Shown here: piece by piece, positions 62,581 to 64,000 of the stretch
Layout: each line of letters begins with the position of its first letter
Position numbering within the stretch: position 1 is the first letter of the stretch
NCBI GenBank assembly: GCA_003194525.1
Contig: NBIV01000042.1
Coordinates: 310,001-374,000 of the forward strand
Source of the DNA: Gracilariopsis chorda
Taxonomy: Eukaryota > Rhodophyta > Florideophyceae > Gracilariales > Gracilariaceae
Direction of reading: 5' to 3'
DNA: 64,000 bases
Position numbers and translations under genes: made by a program
Notes under the pieces: model-generated
The model's database searches: none
Told to the model about the DNA's origin: nothing
Seen by the model: the letters and a program-made list of their open reading frames with translations, nothing else

Positions 62581-64000
62581 TCCGCAATTCCGTCTTTGTA
62601 GTGCTCGATCTGCATCGCACGATGTGTGATGTGTGCTGCCACTGGGCCTTTCGTCACGCAGCGGTTAACTCGTGCATTCCTCGACCACAAGCATCCACAA
62701 CACTCGCATACATCTTCTTGTAGTCTTCACTGCCTGCAACGTGCGCCCCATCCCTATCTCCATGAAATTTCTAAAGCTCTATCACGCCATCCTCTTGTTC
62801 CACAAGAAGCTCTTCAGCCAACCATTGCGTACATTAGTCATTGGCTCTGGTATACAAGGAACCATGAAAGAAAGCTGCCGGAACCTCAGAACACCGCTCC
62901 CAAACTAAGCATACCACATGGCGTCTGACCATGGGAAAGAGTATAATTGTAAACCAGCGTATTAGTACTTGTCCATACGCAATACTTGGTCTCATGCATG
63001 CTCTTCAAACAAAGCACGTCGAGGATCAGTTCAGTTCGCACAGATTCTCACAGCTCATTGGAGAGAACGTACCATGAAATATCCAGATCCGATATGTGCA
63101 CAGTGCGCATGACTCACATATTTTGGGATAGGTTGTCACACTGCAATAGAAGACGATGCTAAACATTGCTTGACAGATCTTGCTGTTTACTGACACAAGA
63201 GGGCACGTAGGCCTAACTGAGGTCACAGGCGGTATGGAATAACATCCATCCTTCAAGTACGAAGCCGAGGGGTACATGAAGCGCATAGAACAACACTGCC
63301 CAAGCCTTTTCGAGCCATTCTTTTTGGAACAAGACAAGGCGACCGCACGCGCGGAGCTATCATAATGAGAATCAGCATAGCGGCCCTGGGACTCCCATTT
63401 TCTGCCGCACAAAACCAATCAAGGACGTTGCAAGACGAACTGCTATTGCCTAACGTAACAGTTATTGCGATCGCACTCTGCATCGTCGGCACTCATTTGA
63501 CATTTCTGGTCAAACGAAGCCAAGGACTTTCGGTGGCTGAAGTCTGCAGAAGGTTCGTTCTTCATGACCACTTTCTCGTAAAGACATTTGATTTCGCGGC
63601 AACATAGATTCCTCTACCTTTCTGCGCATGTGACTATCAATTAACGCATGGCAACTAGGGAGGAAATATCACGGCTCTATGAGTCGGAAGGTAGAACAGT
63701 TACGCGCTCAGTGGGGTCTGTCAGAACGCAGTTGGCATCAGTGCACATGTTCAGACCACCGACTGTACGCGGAAGACCACTTCACGAGTCATGAGTTACC
63801 AAAAACAGGTTGTCGGTGTGAGGAGCAAATGCTTCTGCACCACGCGCATCACTACTATGTCGGGTAAGTATACGATCTTTGGAAGAACAAACAGTTGCGG
63901 CGTGAAGAGCTTCATGTTGGCATGGGCGTGTCTACTTTATCTGCACTGTCGCACCGTCCGTGCTGCGATCCTCTACGCCATACGTTTCTTCTCGTCGTCT
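62581..64000. other. 3' end of window, no gene called
   Basis: Several frames of 60-130 codons, none recognised. A plus-strand frame from ATG 63679 runs into GTAAGT at 63866, a good splice donor, so it may be a 5' exon of a gene continuing beyond the window; its 62 residues are Cys/His-rich (WHQCTCSDHRLYAEDH, CRCEEQ). Not strong enough to call. Confidence 0.3.

Noticed and set aside
1-64000. tRNA, rRNA and CRISPR arrays
   Set aside because: No tRNA-like T-loop with matching stems, no rRNA sequence and no regular spacer-repeat array were found; the initiator-tRNA-like sequence at 21344-21361 is a primer-binding site, not a gene.

Overview
This window is eukaryotic nuclear DNA. Host genes are mostly single-exon, and the few introns I can see are short (84 and 110 bp, GT..AG). 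The mix is starch/glycogen-binding (CBM48-type) proteins, Golgi-type glycosyltransferases, small dense gene islands and a large block of decayed retrotransposons. This resembles a florideophyte red alga (Chondrus-like), but that is inference from style and gene content; no organellar or rRNA marker is present to prove it.

Layout. (1) 0.5-4.6 kb is a host island: a peroxisomal-type SDR (DHRS4-like), a convergent ankyrin/RING-H2 protein 9 bp away, and a type II membrane glycosyltransferase. (2) 5.1-26.9 kb is a four-level nest of transposable elements: Gypsy-1 (+) inside a pogo-like DNA transposon (-) inside Copia-1 (-), which sits inside the 3' LTR of Copia-2 (-). Target-site duplications for Copia-1 and Copia-2 can be read directly. 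(3) 26.9-36 kb is poorly recognisable DNA, a decayed second Gypsy element (-) and a thioredoxin/PDI-like exon (-). (4) 37-42 kb is a decayed Helitron (+). (5) 42.6-47.8 kb is an intact 1764-aa STAND/NLR-like protein: a PH-like N-terminus, a helical HeLo/4HB-like segment, NB-ARC and about 12 WD40 repeats. A 5'-truncated LINE with an 11-bp target-site duplication lies 4 bp after its stop codon. (6) 50-62.6 kb is a second host island: a CBM48/AMPK-beta-like protein ending in a CaaX box, a 767-aa protein joining two glycosyltransferase modules, two related SDRs on opposite strands, and a second CBM48 protein with a visible intron. Several long poly-G tracts, all G on the + strand, lie between 51.4 and 55.9 kb.

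The host genes are not an operon. Shared themes are carbohydrate metabolism (two CBM48 proteins, two glycosyltransferase proteins) and SDR oxidoreductases (three). The most notable candidate system is the NLR-like receptor. The element nest and the reverse-strand coding region inside Gypsy-1 are the most notable mobile-element observations. Every transposable-element coding region is broken by stops, frameshifts or lost catalytic residues, so none appears autonomous.
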